Assembly (NCBI RefSeq): GCF_000425845.1
Contig: NZ_AUEF01000007.1
Span: forward strand, 62,001 to 126,000
DNA length: 64,000 bases
Source: Jeotgalicoccus psychrophilus DSM 19085
Lineage (GTDB): Bacteria > Bacillota > Bacilli > Staphylococcales > Salinicoccaceae
Reading direction: 5' to 3'
The notes beneath the pieces were generated by a model. It saw only the letters and a program-made list of their open reading frames with translations. It did not search any database and was not told the DNA's origin. The position numbers and the translations under genes were made by a program. Each line of letters begins with the position of its first letter. The stretch's first letter is position 1. This document shows, one piece after another, positions 62,896-64,000 of this stretch.

Positions 62896-63870
62896 ATGTA
62901 TTTAAATGACAGAAATGCATCGGCAGAACTTTTACATTACAGAGCATTGAGCAGGAGGGAGGTTTTAAGTGCTGAGGATGCGAGAAAATTGAAGATATAC
63001 GAAAATGGGTTTCTGGGAGAATGTCTATACGATAAATTGTTCGACGAAACCGGCCACGATAATTTATATATTTTTAGGGATGTTTATCTTGCATCTGGGA
63101 AATCAGGCGCGCAGTATGACAGTATTATAATTGCGAATGACGTGATTGCGGTAAACGAAATTAAAAATTACAGCGGCGAGTATTATTATAAAAATGGCAG
63201 ATTCATTAAGAATAATGAAGTTGTTCCGGACAATCCATTTACACAGGTTGACCGGGCAGTCGGGAAACTGTACCGGATTTTCAGGAACGCTAAAATTACT
63301 GTTGATATTAAGGGGAAAGTGATTTTTCCAAACGATGACTTCAAATTGTATTCAGAAGATAATTCAATATGGAAAAATATCGTCATCCGTATGGACTTGA
63401 AAAAATACTTCCGGCAGTTTAAAGAAAGTTATAATACGGAGAAAGCTGAGGGACTGGTCTCGTTAATTCGTGAGCATATTACAGAGAATCCGTATTTTAA
63501 TGGAAGTTCGAATGCTGAGCGGGTTAGCACTGGATTGTACTGCGGGAACTGCGGAGGTTTTAATCTGATAAAAACCCGTTACCATCGCCAGTGTGTGAGC
63601 TGCGGAATGAAAGAATCCAATGAAACCCATATGCTTAGGGTGATGAGTGATTTTAAATACTTATTTTACGGTGAAGGAATGACGAGGAAGTCAGTACTTG
63701 AGCTGATAGGAAATGAATTCGATAAAAAAGTAGTTTATCGTGCATTTTTGAAATACTGTGATGTGCATAAGAAAGGAAATCAGACGTATTATACATTTAA
63801 GTATCATGATTTTGATGATGCATATAAACAGACCAAAAAAAATATGAAGCATAGAGATTATTTAACGTGA
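62896..63870 (+). CDS. NERD-domain protein with a C-terminal zinc ribbon
   Basis: A 324-residue protein. Residues about 35-150 form a NERD (nuclease-related) domain: ENGFLGECLYDKLF, GAQYDSIIIANDVIAVNEIKNYSGEYY and the following basic segment carry the conserved Glu/Asp-x-Lys-type positions (DSI, EIKNY). A zinc-finger-like CGNC and CVSCG pair lies at about 215-240. A helical C-terminus follows. NERD proteins are thought to be nucleases linked to mobile or defence DNA, but none of those genes adjoin. It is followed by GC-rich tandem repeats. Confidence 0.8.
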   Translation: MYLNDRNASAELLHYRALSRREVLSAEDARKLKIYENGFLGECLYDKLFDETGHDNLYIFRDVYLASGKSGAQYDSIIIANDVIAVNEIKNYSGEYYYKNGRFIKNNEVVPDNPFTQVDRAVGKLYRIFRNAKITVDIKGKVIFPNDDFKLYSEDNSIWKNIVIRMDLKKYFRQFKESYNTEKAEGLVSLIREHITENPYFNGSSNAERVSTGLYCGNCGGFNLIKTRYHRQCVSCGMKESNETHMLRVMSDFKYLFYGEGMTRKSVLELIGNEFDKKVVYRAFLKYCDVHKKGNQTYYTFKYHDFDDAYKQTKKNMKHRDYLT

Positions 63871-63880
63871 AATCGGTGGC

Positions 63881-64000
63881 GGACCCCGTCACGAACCTCA
63901 TGAAGGGATCCGCGCGCCTTTGGACCCCGTCACGAACCTCATGAAGGGATCCGCGCGCCTTTGGACCCCGTCACGAACCTCATGAAGGGACCCGCGCGCC
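63881..64000. repeat. GC-rich 41-bp tandem repeat array (truncated by the window edge)
   Basis: The unit beginning GGACCCCGTCACGAACCTCA is 41 bases and occurs at 63881-63921, 63922-63962 and 63963 onward, ending at the window boundary. The third copy differs by one base (GGGACCC instead of GGGATCC). Within each unit GGACCCCGTCA is partly inverted-complementary to TGAAGGGATCC, giving a stem with a loop containing CGAACC, followed by GCGCGCC. The GC content is far above the surrounding DNA. Confidence 0.9.

Noticed and set aside
63881-64000. CRISPR array
   Set aside because: The repeats follow directly without spacers, and no cas genes are present.

Overview
This window looks like chromosomal DNA of a low-GC Gram-positive bacterium, most likely a Staphylococcaceae member outside the core Staphylococcus species (Jeotgalicoccus, Salinicoccus or Macrococcus-like). 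The evidence is AT-rich coding with strong GGAGG-type ribosome binding sites, rho-independent terminators after most operons, staphylococcal-type protein matches (PurK/PurL, YitT, CXXC-20-CXXC protein, YolD), and Zur, LexA, PurR and CcpA sites of the Bacillota type. Genus is inference. I see no phage, insertion sequence, CRISPR array, rRNA or tRNA.

Layout. 1-3.7 kb (minus): a symporter cut by the window edge, pheA behind an apparent Phe-codon leader peptide and attenuator, and a multidrug-type ABC exporter. 3.8-6.7 kb: ddl, an acetyltransferase and pepT. 6.8-13.6 kb: a 14-helix drug exporter, two genes too short for routine calling, a methyltransferase and a methionine-type ABC importer with two tandem lipoproteins. 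13.7-20.5 kb: a MoxR/DUF58/membrane-protein operon, a transporter-amidohydrolase pair and a YitT protein. 20.6-24.7 kb (minus): a methyltransferase, then a phospholipid-type cluster (unknown membrane protein, PlsC, CdsA-like, CDP-alcohol transferase of the YnbA type) and an acetyltransferase. 24.9-31.6 kb: a 5-oxoproline operon (pxpBC, its own biotin carrier and biotin carboxylase, pxpA, an NRAMP-like transporter and a YcsI-like protein). 31.7-41.3 kb: the de novo purine operon.

41.4-48.8 kb: an orphan peptide-binding lipoprotein, a two-component system divergent from a DUF418 membrane protein, pyroglutamyl peptidase and nagB. 48.9-53.9 kb: a NatAB-like exporter, a second ABC exporter, a VanZ-like protein and a PH-domain protein. 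53.9-59.6 kb: a siderophore-binding lipoprotein, an M23-type protein and a CapA-like protein, then small genes, an iron alcohol dehydrogenase and a Nudix hydrolase. 59.6-64 kb: Zur-controlled znuA, ribosomal protein L33, a divergent FolD, a LexA-controlled YolD protein, a NERD protein and the start of a GC-rich tandem repeat array.

Main points. The purine operon runs purE-purK-purL-purF-purM-purN-purH-purD and lacks purC, purS and purQ; what remains between purK and purL reads like the last two dozen residues of PurC. pheA is preceded by a 19-residue reading frame ending in LFFSYFR and by mutually exclusive hairpins, the layout of ribosome-mediated attenuation. A DUF418 gene divergent from a two-component system has four TTAAG/TTAAA half-sites at an exact 11-base period. 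The FolD homologue lacks the catalytic lysine. The window ends in a 41-base GC-rich tandem repeat. Pyroglutamyl peptidase (releases 5-oxoproline) and the 5-oxoprolinase operon (consumes it) form a plausible salvage route. All functional calls come from reading the sequence; no database search was run.
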